From Ancylomarina sp048268005 (GTDB lineage: Bacteria; Bacteroidota; Bacteroidia; Bacteroidales; Marinifilaceae), in NCBI GenBank assembly GCA_048268005.1, contig JBLWWJ010000003.1, positions 405,851 to 469,850 on the forward strand: a stretch of DNA of 64,000 nt, given 5' to 3'. Position numbers and translations under genes: made by a program. Positions 8,827 through 17,204 of this stretch are shown piece by piece; the stretch's first letter is position 1, and each line of letters starts with the position of its first letter. A model generated the notes under the pieces. It made no database searches, was not told the origin of the DNA, and was given only the letters and a program-made list of their open reading frames with translations.

Positions 8827-9231
8827 TTTTACATCCTTCCCTGAATATGTTTTTGTAAAACGGAACCACTTACTAATAATCTCATCCCACTCCTTAAATC
8901 ATAAACCTAAAACAAAAAAAAAATTAAGGCAGTTGCCTATAAAACAATTAAAGCTTGTTAAATATTTATGTCAAAGTGAAAAAGGAATTATCCATTTATC
9001 AAAATCTATATTTTTTTTGCATATATTTACATTCACACAAATAAAACGAGAATTCATCATTATTTTAAATAACTTCGTCACATATTTAGAAGACATACTA
9101 TAAGTTAGTTTTTCTACCAGATTATGTACAAAGTGTAAAAAAAACAGTGTTTTTTCTTAACTCACAACACATTAGTAGTGAGTTGAATACGAGCAGAAGC
9201 GAGTTGATTTTTATTTTTTTTTCATTTTATT
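8827..9231. other. AT-rich region upstream of the ECF operon
   Basis: No convincing gene; a 98-codon frame that begins inside the tRNA terminator is too AT-driven to accept. AACTCAC at 9159-9165 and GTGAGTT at 9178-9184 form a 7-bp inverted repeat about 90 bases before the sigma gene, a possible operator. The sequence becomes T-rich towards 9231. Confidence 0.4.
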
Positions 9232-9262
9232 GGGTTACTTTTTGCAAAAAGAAGGAATAAAG
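9232..9262 (+). promoter_or_regulatory. Leader element A (shared with the peptide operon)
   Basis: GGGTTACTTTTT, a short CTTTTT/AAAAAG hairpin and GGAATAAAGG lie just before the ECF sigma gene. The AAAGGAG at its end is a good ribosome-binding site. Almost the same element occurs at 16816-16850, before the micropeptide genes, so it is probably a common regulatory leader rather than a chance sequence. Confidence 0.6.
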
Positions 9263-9273
9263 GAGTAGATAAC

Positions 9274-9834
9274 ATGGATTACACAACAGAAGCAATTCTA
9301 GAAGGAATTGAAACGAGCAATAATGATGTATTAAATTACATCTATCGCAAGTTCTTTCCTGATACTTGCAGATTCGTTGAAAATAATAGTGGAACCAGTG
9401 AGGACGCACGCGACCTCTTTCAGGAGGCTATTATTGTAATTTATCGAAAGATGAAGAAAGCACCCATTGTGCTGACTTGCAATTTTAGAACGTATATCTA
9501 CTCTGTTTGCCGACTATTGTGGTTAAAAAAACTTGAGAAGAGGAATGATAATCTTGATATTATCAAATCAGATGTGGTGTTAGACCAACAGGTTGACGAT
9601 GTAAGTAAATCTTACGAGCAAACTGAAAAATACCGTCTGTATCAGAAGCATTTTAAACGATTGCCTGCTGATTGTCAGGAAATAATGAAACTTTATCTTG
9701 AGAAAGTATCTGCAAAAGAAATTGCAAAAAAATTAGGCTTTGCCGGAGAAGATTACGTGAAATCCAGAAAATATAAGTGCAAGCAAACACTTATAATGAA
9801 TATTAAAAGCGATAATCAATTTACCGAAGTATGA
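9274..9834 (+). CDS. ECF-type RNA polymerase sigma factor
   Basis: A 186-residue sigma-70 family protein of extracytoplasmic-function type. Region 2 lies at about residues 20-95, with EDARDLFQEAIIVIYRKM as region 2.2 and FRTYIYSVCRLLWLKKL as the promoter-melting and -10 recognition segment. Region 4 lies at about 120-180, with LPADCQEIMKLYLEKVSAKE followed by a helix-turn-helix that recognises the -35 element. There is no region 1 or 3. An AAAGGAG ribosome-binding site precedes the ATG. The stop overlaps the next gene's start by four bases (ATGA), so sigma and membrane partner are translationally coupled. It probably directs a small regulon; the adjacent CHAT and peptide genes are the obvious candidates, though no consensus can be proven here. 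Confidence 0.93.
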   Translation: MDYTTEAILEGIETSNNDVLNYIYRKFFPDTCRFVENNSGTSEDARDLFQEAIIVIYRKMKKAPIVLTCNFRTYIYSVCRLLWLKKLEKRNDNLDIIKSDVVLDQQVDDVSKSYEQTEKYRLYQKHFKRLPADCQEIMKLYLEKVSAKEIAKKLGFAGEDYVKSRKYKCKQTLIMNIKSDNQFTEV

Positions 9835-10574
9835 TGAACGAAAAAAACTTTGACCGAATAGAAAATTATCTAGACGATCAGCTTAACGAAAATGAAATCC
9901 TAGATTTTGAAAAAGATCTAATGGATGATCTTGATTTGGAGATGGAATTAAATCTTCACAACGAGATAAACGAAGCCATTATGGAAGAAGATGTCATGGA
10001 GCTTAGAAGCAAACTCGAAGCGATTGATATCCCTACCCCTAAAGAAAAGCGCAAAGTAAGATTCCAAGGGAAATGGAGAATTGCTGCTGCTTCTTTGATT
10101 CTTTTTATAGGTATGGCTGGCATATACTCAATGCTTGGCAATAAAACATACAGCAATGAAGAAATCTTCAATAGCTATTACAAACCTTATGGAATTGTAA
10201 GTAATACACGTTCTGCCACGGATACAGATAAAGTTCTGGAGCAAGCTTTACAATCCTATGAGGCTAAAAACTATCGAGCTGCTTTATCATTATTCCAAAC
10301 AATACTAGATAAAGACAGTACCAATTTAACGAGTAATTTTTACTCGGGTATTTCTAATATTCAAGTGCAAGAATACCCCAAAGCGAATAAAAATTTTATT
10401 CGTGTACTAAAACACAAAAATAACCTGTTTATAGAGCAATCTGAATGGTATTTAGGAATTTGCTACCTAATGACTAATGAAAGAGAAAAGGCTAAGGAAA
10501 CCTATAGTGCTATTGCCAAAGGAAATAGTTTCTATAGAACGAAAGCCAAAGAGATTCTCAATAAACTGGAATAA
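9831..10574 (+). CDS. Membrane anti-sigma-like protein with TPR domain
   Basis: A 247-residue single-pass membrane protein. Residues 1-80 are cytoplasmic, acidic and helical (NYLDDQLNENEILDFEKDL), the usual layout of a sigma-binding domain. One transmembrane segment (WRIAAASLILFIGMAGIYSM) follows near 82-101, then a periplasmic part with TPR-like repeats (ALQSYEAKNYRAALSLFQTI, DKDSTNLTSNFYSGISNIQV). Coupling to the ECF gene and this topology suggest an anti-sigma factor that senses a periplasmic protein. No zinc-binding HxxxCxxC motif is present, so it is not a ZAS-type anti-sigma. Followed by a terminator. Confidence 0.8.
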   Translation: MMNEKNFDRIENYLDDQLNENEILDFEKDLMDDLDLEMELNLHNEINEAIMEEDVMELRSKLEAIDIPTPKEKRKVRFQGKWRIAAASLILFIGMAGIYSMLGNKTYSNEEIFNSYYKPYGIVSNTRSATDTDKVLEQALQSYEAKNYRAALSLFQTILDKDSTNLTSNFYSGISNIQVQEYPKANKNFIRVLKHKNNLFIEQSEWYLGICYLMTNEREKAKETYSAIAKGNSFYRTKAKEILNKLE

Positions 10575-10603
10575 ATCAATTCGTCATACTATCGTTAATA
10601 CAT

Positions 10604-10634
10604 AAGGATTGTTCTAATAAGAACAATCCTTTCT
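10604..10634 (+). terminator. Terminator of the ECF operon
   Basis: AAGGATTGTTC and GAACAATCCTT pair perfectly around a six-base loop, followed by a T-rich stretch, 30 bases after the anti-sigma-like gene. Confidence 0.85.
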
Positions 10635-10758
10635 TTATATATAACTTTTGAAATAGCATGAACAATGCCAATTTTCTCTTTAGAGAGTTTAATTCACATC
10701 TTAAGTATAATACCGGCTATGCTAAAGTTCTGACTCTTTAGAAGCCTTAAAAAGACAT

Positions 10759-13635
10759 TTAAACGACTTCTAAATTTAATTTATCCAAATTTTGTTTCTT
10801 AGTCTTTTTAACTGAACGTTTCACTATGAAATAAATCCCACCCAAAAAAAGCGTAATTCCCAAAAGCAGCAGAATCTTATGAATCATACTAAACCTGAAC
10901 AGGCTATCTGTATCACCAATGGCAACATAGCCAGACCAAAAGTATGGATGTGCTTTCAGGGCATCAGCCGTTTCTATATATTCCAGTTTAGCTCGCTGTA
11001 GGGCAGCATCTTTAGGAAAATTCTGAGACAAGTACTTATAAAATGAAGACATTAAAGTAGATCCTGATAAATCTTCCACCGTCCAAAGTGTCATGATTAA
11101 GCTTGTACAGCCTGAATAAAAGAAACCCCTTGCTAAACTCATCACCCCCTCTCCTTTAAGAAATTTACCATCTCCCGAATTACAAGCACTCAAAACAACC
11201 ATTCTGGCTTTAAGGTTCATATTATAAATCTCATGTGTATTCAATAAGCCATCATTCAAACTATCATCGGTTTGAGTAAAAACCAATTTTGAATACATAG
11301 GATTGTTATCGTCTAATATTGTGTGCATCGCCAGGTGCAGGATATCAAAACTACCGGCGTTTTTCTTGAAATTCGTTTCAGAAGCAAGTTCATCCGTATA
11401 AGTCTCACTTGCTAGTATCTTAGAAATATTCTCAACCTCTTCTTTAGCACCAGGTAAAGGAAAAAGATTGTTGTTACGAATATGTCTGGTTGTTAGAATT
11501 GAATCGCTCAATTTATTATAAGACGGAGCAAAAGCCAAATGCCTTTTTGATGATGGTTTTGAAAGTCCTTTTTCAGGTCGTTTGTAAGCAATCGTAGCTG
11601 AGTTTTGATAACTGATAGGATTGTGACGTATCAGGTAATCCAAATTACGATAATTCAAGCTCTCAGGGTCTCCTTTTTCCTTCAGTAATACACCAAAGGG
11701 CACATAGGCCAACTTGCCTTCAGGAACTACTATTAAATGCTTATTCAGAATAATATCTTCATAAGGTTCGATTATAATTTGATAAAGCTTATGAGCTGCA
11801 GAAATATAGTCCTGGTGATATTTCATGCTATTACCAGAAAAATTATTGCTCTTTAAACTGGTTCGAATATTATTAATACTATTCTCAAACTCCCCATGTC
11901 TTAGACACACTTTTTTCATTTCGAAAAGGTCAGAACCTATAGCAAAAGAATACAAAGTGGAACCAGATAAAGCATATTCAAGTAATATTTCATCTTCTTT
12001 CAGCTGCTTTTGTACTTCATTTACAGAAATACTCGCATTATCATACTTTAAGACATAATACTCAGGATAATCCGTTTCAAAACGCTTTACCATTTGCTCA
12101 TATTCAGTGTTCAATCCAAATAGAGTATGGCGCCAATTTGAGATTGAGTCTTGCATAGGATGAAACTGCTTTCTCTCCTGATAAATCTTATTTCGGTAAT
12201 CAGCAATATCTTGTTTTAATTTATGCTCCAGATTTTGAAGCTTGATAGGGATGCCTCCAAAAATTTTAGCATCTACATCATTTAAATAGTTACGCAAACT
12301 AGATGCCTTAGCTCTTTCTGAATAACTAAAAGCTTTCTCCTTGTAAATAGAATTTAGACTCAGTTCATACAAATCAGCAGCGACTGAAATAGCAGAAGAT
12401 AAAGTTTCATTTTCATTGGCACTCAATGCTAATTTTGATTCTTCATCCTGATAAGCAATTTGAATTTGATCAATAATCTCAACACTCAAATCGAATGTAT
12501 TCAGGGATGCTATCAGATACTTAATTTGTTTTGTTTCTCCATACAGCATTTGTAGGGTTGATGCCTTGTCATTTAAAATATCAATTGTCGACAACTGACC
12601 ATCAATCTGTTGGATATTAGGATTCTGAGCAAACTCCTCTTCACAAAAATCATAAGTGCTTGACACAAGCGCTTTTTGGTAGTACTCCAGAGCTTTAGTA
12701 TAATTTTTATCCTTGAAATACAAGCCACCTAAGTTTTTCAAGCAATGAGCCGTATCAGGGTGCTTCAATCCAAACTTATCTAAATAAATTATAAACGATT
12801 TATTTAGATATTCTTCAGCCAAAGAATTATTATCTTTATCTAAATAAAATATGGCATAATTCAAATAAAAGTTAGCCAAATCAGAATTACCATCACCATT
12901 GAATTTGATCGACTCATCAATACTCAATTTCAAATAGTGATTAGCCTCTTTATCGTAGCCCAATATTCTATAGCAATTCCCAATATTAGTATAACTGGTT
13001 GAAAGGTCTGACACTTTCCTTACTTTCTTAATTTCTAAACCCTCGAATAAATATCTGAGTGCATTATTATAGTCCTTATTGTTCTTAGAAGCCAGGCCAA
13101 GATTAGTGAAAATCCGACCTCTCCAACGTGAAGCTGAGGGATTCTTTTCAGTAATAAAAAGAGCTGCCTCATAAAATTTTTGTGCCTTTAAATTATCTTT
13201 CAAATGAAGATAAATATTACCCATATTCAGATAAATAGGCGCTAATTTACCAGATAACTCACCAAAGTGTTTTTTACAAATTACCTCTGCTGAATTCAGA
13301 AAAAACAAGGCGTTTTTATATTTTCCTAACCTGATAAGAGTAACTCCATAATTGACTTTATACCGATAGAGAAGCTGAAAATCTTTCAATTCATTTTCGT
13401 CAATACTTGCTGCAGCCTGCTTAAAATAACTTTCTGCACCCTTATTATTTCGGGAACGCAATTCATTTACAGCCTTATTTAATAGAACAAGCAGGGAAGA
13501 GTCTGCGGATGTTATCACATCTGATTGAACGACTTGTGAAGGTATTGATGCTTTTACATGATAATTAAATCCACAAAACATTAAGAAGCATGCAGTAATC
13601 AGCAAATAAAGAAATGTTTCTTGTCTTTTTCTCAC
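10759..13635 (-). CDS. TPR-CHAT caspase-like protein, copy 1
   Basis: A 958-residue protein. An N-terminal hydrophobic stretch (FLYLLITACFLMFCGF) is a signal peptide or anchor. Residues about 50-345 are TPR repeats (YLNMGNIYLHLKDNLKAQKF, HPDTAHCLKNLGGLYFKDKN). The C-terminal ~330 residues are a CHAT domain, the caspase-HetF-associated peptidase fold, with the putative catalytic His in LHLAMHT near 770 and Cys in VVLSACNSGDG near 815. A transmembrane helix (ILLLLGITLFLGGIYFIV) near 925-945 is followed by a basic tail. This topology would place TPR and CHAT domains in the periplasm. The start is GTG, as in the paralogue. It faces the ECF operon tail to tail. Confidence 0.92.
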   Translation of the reverse strand: MRKRQETFLYLLITACFLMFCGFNYHVKASIPSQVVQSDVITSADSSLLVLLNKAVNELRSRNNKGAESYFKQAAASIDENELKDFQLLYRYKVNYGVTLIRLGKYKNALFFLNSAEVICKKHFGELSGKLAPIYLNMGNIYLHLKDNLKAQKFYEAALFITEKNPSASRWRGRIFTNLGLASKNNKDYNNALRYLFEGLEIKKVRKVSDLSTSYTNIGNCYRILGYDKEANHYLKLSIDESIKFNGDGNSDLANFYLNYAIFYLDKDNNSLAEEYLNKSFIIYLDKFGLKHPDTAHCLKNLGGLYFKDKNYTKALEYYQKALVSSTYDFCEEEFAQNPNIQQIDGQLSTIDILNDKASTLQMLYGETKQIKYLIASLNTFDLSVEIIDQIQIAYQDEESKLALSANENETLSSAISVAADLYELSLNSIYKEKAFSYSERAKASSLRNYLNDVDAKIFGGIPIKLQNLEHKLKQDIADYRNKIYQERKQFHPMQDSISNWRHTLFGLNTEYEQMVKRFETDYPEYYVLKYDNASISVNEVQKQLKEDEILLEYALSGSTLYSFAIGSDLFEMKKVCLRHGEFENSINNIRTSLKSNNFSGNSMKYHQDYISAAHKLYQIIIEPYEDIILNKHLIVVPEGKLAYVPFGVLLKEKGDPESLNYRNLDYLIRHNPISYQNSATIAYKRPEKGLSKPSSKRHLAFAPSYNKLSDSILTTRHIRNNNLFPLPGAKEEVENISKILASETYTDELASETNFKKNAGSFDILHLAMHTILDDNNPMYSKLVFTQTDDSLNDGLLNTHEIYNMNLKARMVVLSACNSGDGKFLKGEGVMSLARGFFYSGCTSLIMTLWTVEDLSGSTLMSSFYKYLSQNFPKDAALQRAKLEYIETADALKAHPYFWSGYVAIGDTDSLFRFSMIHKILLLLGITLFLGGIYFIVKRSVKKTKKQNLDKLNLEVV

Positions 13636-13720
13636 TTTGGGGTATTAGTTTAAAAAAACTGAATGTGTGACAAATAAGGTCGTGAAATTATGAAAAACAT
13701 AGAATTTATTTATGTTTTTA
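13636..13720 (-). promoter_or_regulatory. Conserved upstream region of CHAT copy 1
   Basis: The ~85 bases before this gene align with those before copy 2: blocks AAACATAAAT, CTATGTTTT, ATAATTTC and TATTTGTCACA followed by ATTCAG (read on the minus strand) are kept in the same order. The region is therefore part of the tandem duplication and probably contains the promoter, perhaps the target of the neighbouring ECF sigma. Confidence 0.5.
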
Positions 13721-13835
13721 AGAAAAAAAACTCCATCCTCTTCCAGGAAACATCCTCATATAAAGTGAGATTCAAATGCAATACTTTTGCTTAACCAATC
13801 ATGTTAACACAGGATGTGTTGCAACCACAAAACGA

Positions 13836-16709
13836 CTAGACTATGTCTAACTCATCTAAACTTTGTTCTTTAACCTTTTTAGATGTTGAGCGCTGCCAAA
13901 CAAAGTATAGACCTCCAAACAAAATAGTCAGTCCCAGAAACATCAAAATCTTATGAATCATACTAAATCTGAATAAGCTTTCAGTATCACCAATGGCAAC
14001 ATAGCCCGACCAGAAATAGGGATGTGATTTCAAAGCATCAGCTGATTCAAGATATTCCAACTTTGCTTGTTGTAAAGCGACATCTTTAGGAAAACTTTGA
14101 GATAAATATTTATAAAATGAAGACATTAAAGTAGAACCCGATAAATCTTCCACAGTCCATAGTGTCATAATTAAACTTGGGCAACCAGAATAGAAGAAAC
14201 CACGTGCTAAACTCATCACACCCTCTCCCTTAAGAAATTTACCATCTCCCGAATTACAGGCACTCAAAACAACCATTCTCGCTTTAAGATTCATATTATA
14301 AATTTCATGGGCATTCAATAAGTCATCATTCAAACTATCAGCGGTTTGAGTAAAAACCAGTTTTGAATACATCGGATTGTTATCATCTAAAATAGTATGC
14401 ATAGCTAAATGCAGAATATCAAAACTCTCAGCATTATTTTTAAAATTCGTTTCTGAAGCCAAATTATCGATATAGGTCTTACCGTTAAATATTTTAGAAA
14501 TATTTTCCACTTCAACTTTAGCGCCAGGTAAAGGATAAAGCTTGTTGTCGTGAGCTTGCCTGGTTACCAAAATTGAATCACTCACATTATCATAAGAAGG
14601 AGCAAAAGCTAATAGCCTTTTTTCTGAAGACATAGAGAATCCTATATCAGGACGCTTGTAAGCTATTGTAGCTGAATTTTGATAACTAATCGGGTTGTGA
14701 CGAATAAAATAATCTAAATTACGGTAATTCAAGCTCTCAGAATCTCCTTCTTCTTTTAGTAATACGCCAAAAGGTACATAAGCCAATTTCCCCTCAGGAA
14801 CAATAATTAGGTGCTTATTCCCGATCACATCTTCGTATGGCTCAATCATAAATTGATAAAGCTTATGTGCGGCAGAAATATAATCCTGATAATATTTCAT
14901 GCTATTACCCGAAAAATCATTGGTCTTTAAACTGGTTCGGATTTTTGTGATACTTCTCTCCAATTCCCCTTTTCTGAGGGGCATTTTTTTCATTTCGAAT
15001 AGATCAGAACCTAAAGCAAACGAGTATAAAGTCGAATCAGATAAGGCATATTCAATCAGAATTTCATCCTCTTTCAGTTGCTTCTGCAGCTCTTCAACAG
15101 AAATACTCGCATTATCATACTTTAAGGCATAATAATCAGGATGATCCGTCTCAAAACGTTTCACCATTTGCTCATATTCAGCATTCAAACCAAAGAGAGT
15201 GTGACGCCAATTTGAAATTGAGTCTTGCATGGGATGAAGTTGCTTTCTCTCCTGATAAATCTTATCACGGTAATCAGCAATGTCCTGTTTCAATTTATGC
15301 TCCAGGTTTTGAAGATCGATAGGAATACCTCCAAAAGTTTTAGCGTCAACATCATTCAAATAGTTACGCAAACTAGATGCCTTAGCTCGTTCCGAATATC
15401 TAAAAGCCTTTTCCTTATAAATTGATTCTCCCGTGACTTCAAACAATCTCGCAGCCACTTCAATTGCAGTAGAGAAAGTTTCATTTTCGTTAGCACTTAA
15501 CGCCAATTTTGATTCTTCATCCTGATAGGCAATATGAATTTGATCTATAATATCAACACATAAATCAAAAGTCTCAAGCGATAATTTTAGATATTTAACT
15601 TGCTTGGTAGTGTCGTAAAGCTTAAATAAGGCGGAGCCCTTATCATCAATAATATCAAAAGTAGTCAACTGACCATCCACCTGCTGAATACTTGGATTCT
15701 GATCAACTTCTTCATTATGAAAATCATAGGTGCTGGAAATCAGTGCATTTTGGTAATACTCTAGAGCCTTAGCATATTCCTTATCCTTAAAATATAAGCC
15801 ACCTAAATTTTTCAAACAATGAGCCGTGTCAGGATGCTTCTTTCCAAACTTATCCAAATAGATTGAGTAGGATTTATTTAGATATGCTTTAGCCAATACA
15901 CTATTTTCTTTAGAAGCATGAAAAATGGCATAATTTAGATAAAAACTTGCCAGATCAGAATTCCCCTCTCCGTTCAATTTGATGGATTCCTCAATACTCC
16001 AATTTAAATAATGATCGGCCTCCTTATCATAGCACAATTCTTTATAGCAATTCCCAATATTATTCAAACTTAAAGAAAGATCTTTAATATTTCTTTCCTT
16101 CTTTATTTCATAACCTTCTATTAAAAATTTTAGAGCATTATTATATTCCTTATTGCTTTTATAAACTAAACCAAGGTTATTAATTATTCGATCTCTCCAG
16201 CGTGATGCCTCAGGGTTTTTCTCAACAATAAATAAGGCTGCCTCATAAAATTTTTGAGCTTTTAAGTTATCCTTAGAATTAAAATAAATATTACCCATAT
16301 TAACATATATCGGGGCTAGTTTTCCGGATGATTCTCCAAAATGATTCTTGCAAATAGTTTCAGCTGCATTAAAATTAATCAAAGCTTTCTTAAATTTCCC
16401 TAACCTAACAAGTGTGGCCCCGTAATTGACTTTATAGCGATACAAAAGTTCATGATTCTTTAAGTCATTCTCATTTATGGTGTTTTCAGCTTGTTGGAAA
16501 TAGCTCTCCGCCCCCTTGTTATTTCGGGAACGCAATTCATTTACGGCCTTATTTAGCAGAACGAGCAAGGAAGAATCGGCAGATGTGGTCACATCTGATT
16601 GAAAAACGGGTGATGGCTTTGATGCTTTTGCATGAAAATTCGATCCACAAAAGATAAAAAAGCATAAAGAAATCAGCAGATATCGAAATATTTCTTGTTT
16701 TTTTTTCAC
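13836..16709 (-). CDS. TPR-CHAT caspase-like protein, copy 2
   Basis: A 957-residue paralogue of copy 1, very similar along the whole length with no large gaps. It has the same order: N-terminal hydrophobic segment (YLLISLCFFIFCGSNF), TPR array, central helical region, CHAT domain with LHLAMHT and VVLSACNSGDG, and a C-terminal membrane helix (ILMFLGLTILFGGLYFVW) plus basic tail. Both catalytic residues are retained in both copies. It starts with GTG like copy 1. Its upstream region is shared with the divergent micropeptide/kinase operon. The N-terminal TPR half is more diverged than the CHAT half, consistent with different sensing partners but the same activity. Confidence 0.92.
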   Translation of the reverse strand: MKKKQEIFRYLLISLCFFIFCGSNFHAKASKPSPVFQSDVTTSADSSLLVLLNKAVNELRSRNNKGAESYFQQAENTINENDLKNHELLYRYKVNYGATLVRLGKFKKALINFNAAETICKNHFGESSGKLAPIYVNMGNIYFNSKDNLKAQKFYEAALFIVEKNPEASRWRDRIINNLGLVYKSNKEYNNALKFLIEGYEIKKERNIKDLSLSLNNIGNCYKELCYDKEADHYLNWSIEESIKLNGEGNSDLASFYLNYAIFHASKENSVLAKAYLNKSYSIYLDKFGKKHPDTAHCLKNLGGLYFKDKEYAKALEYYQNALISSTYDFHNEEVDQNPSIQQVDGQLTTFDIIDDKGSALFKLYDTTKQVKYLKLSLETFDLCVDIIDQIHIAYQDEESKLALSANENETFSTAIEVAARLFEVTGESIYKEKAFRYSERAKASSLRNYLNDVDAKTFGGIPIDLQNLEHKLKQDIADYRDKIYQERKQLHPMQDSISNWRHTLFGLNAEYEQMVKRFETDHPDYYALKYDNASISVEELQKQLKEDEILIEYALSDSTLYSFALGSDLFEMKKMPLRKGELERSITKIRTSLKTNDFSGNSMKYYQDYISAAHKLYQFMIEPYEDVIGNKHLIIVPEGKLAYVPFGVLLKEEGDSESLNYRNLDYFIRHNPISYQNSATIAYKRPDIGFSMSSEKRLLAFAPSYDNVSDSILVTRQAHDNKLYPLPGAKVEVENISKIFNGKTYIDNLASETNFKNNAESFDILHLAMHTILDDNNPMYSKLVFTQTADSLNDDLLNAHEIYNMNLKARMVVLSACNSGDGKFLKGEGVMSLARGFFYSGCPSLIMTLWTVEDLSGSTLMSSFYKYLSQSFPKDVALQQAKLEYLESADALKSHPYFWSGYVAIGDTESLFRFSMIHKILMFLGLTILFGGLYFVWQRSTSKKVKEQSLDELDIV

Positions 16710-16815
16710 TGTAGAAAAATAGTTTTAAAAAGCTGAATTTGTGACAAATAGGCCCTGCGAAATTATTCAAAACATAGGACATATTTATGTTTTTGAAAAA
16801 AAACTTTCACTTTCC

Positions 16816-16850
16816 GGGTTACTTTTTATCCAAAAAGGGAATAAAGGGAT
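16816..16850 (+). promoter_or_regulatory. Leader element B, with a start-stop ATGTAA
   Basis: GGGTTACTTTTT, a CTTTTT/AAAAAG hairpin and GGAATAAAGGG closely match leader element A before the ECF sigma gene. Here the Shine-Dalgarno-like AAAGGG is followed directly by ATGTAA, a start codon followed by a stop. It lies about 40 bases before the first micropeptide. It could be a regulatory leader or the relic of an ECF gene's 5' end. Confidence 0.55.
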
Positions 16851-16890
16851 GTAAAACGATTCCAATATTCACTTTATAATTTAAATAACC

Positions 16891-16992
16891 ATGGAAAATT
16901 TTGAAATTCTTAACGCTGAACAATTATTAGAAGTAAAAGGTGGTCATAATGAACTAACTCAGAAAGATAATGTAGAAGATTGTATCGTTTAA
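16891..16992 (+). CDS. Double-glycine leader micropeptide, copy 1
   Basis: A 33-codon ORF. Its first 18 residues, MENFEILNAEQLLEVKGG, match the bacteriocin/pheromone-type double-glycine leader pattern (M..F..L...EL..I.GG) recognised by C39-peptidase ABC exporters. Cleavage after GG would release HNELTQKDNVEDCIV, 15 residues, acidic, with one Cys third from the end. Two almost identical adjacent copies with mostly synonymous changes show it is a real gene. No exporter or modifying enzyme is in the window. It is divergent from CHAT copy 2 and probably co-transcribed with the second peptide and the histidine kinase. Bacteriocin, pheromone, or substrate of the CHAT proteins are all possible. Confidence 0.8.
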   Translation: MENFEILNAEQLLEVKGGHNELTQKDNVEDCIV

Positions 16993-17023
16993 TTTTTTTA
17001 TTAATTTTCCAAAATATACTATT

Positions 17024-17125
17024 ATGAATAATTTCGAGATTCTTAACGCTGAACAATTATTAGAAGTAAAAGGTGGTCATAATGAACTAACTCAAAAAGA
17101 TAATGTAGAAGATTGTATCGTTTAG
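17024..17125 (+). CDS. Double-glycine leader micropeptide, copy 2
   Basis: A 33-codon ORF that differs from copy 1 at one residue (Asn instead of Glu at position 2). The remaining base changes are third-position synonymous (TTT/TTC, GAA/GAG, CAG/CAA) and a TAA/TAG stop. The mature part HNELTQKDNVEDCIV is identical. The copies are 133 bases apart start to start, separated by a short AT-rich spacer with no terminator. The kinase gene starts 79 bases after this stop, again with no terminator in between. Confidence 0.8.
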   Translation: MNNFEILNAEQLLEVKGGHNELTQKDNVEDCIV

Positions 17126-17204
17126 TCACCTACTAAAATAAAGTGGTCAAATTCAAAAGCCACGATAACTCTCACAATAAAGTACCATTAGAAAAGATTC
17201 CTGA

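Noticed and set aside
8807..9103. 98-codon plus-strand ORF after the tRNA genes
   Set aside because: It begins inside the terminator hairpin, is made of AT-rich codons, has no domain and no ribosome-binding site.
13690..13794. 34-codon ORF between the two CHAT genes (MKNIEFIYVF...)
   Set aside because: It lies over the conserved upstream region of CHAT copy 1 on the opposite strand, has no GG leader, and the equivalent region before copy 2 does not keep the frame.
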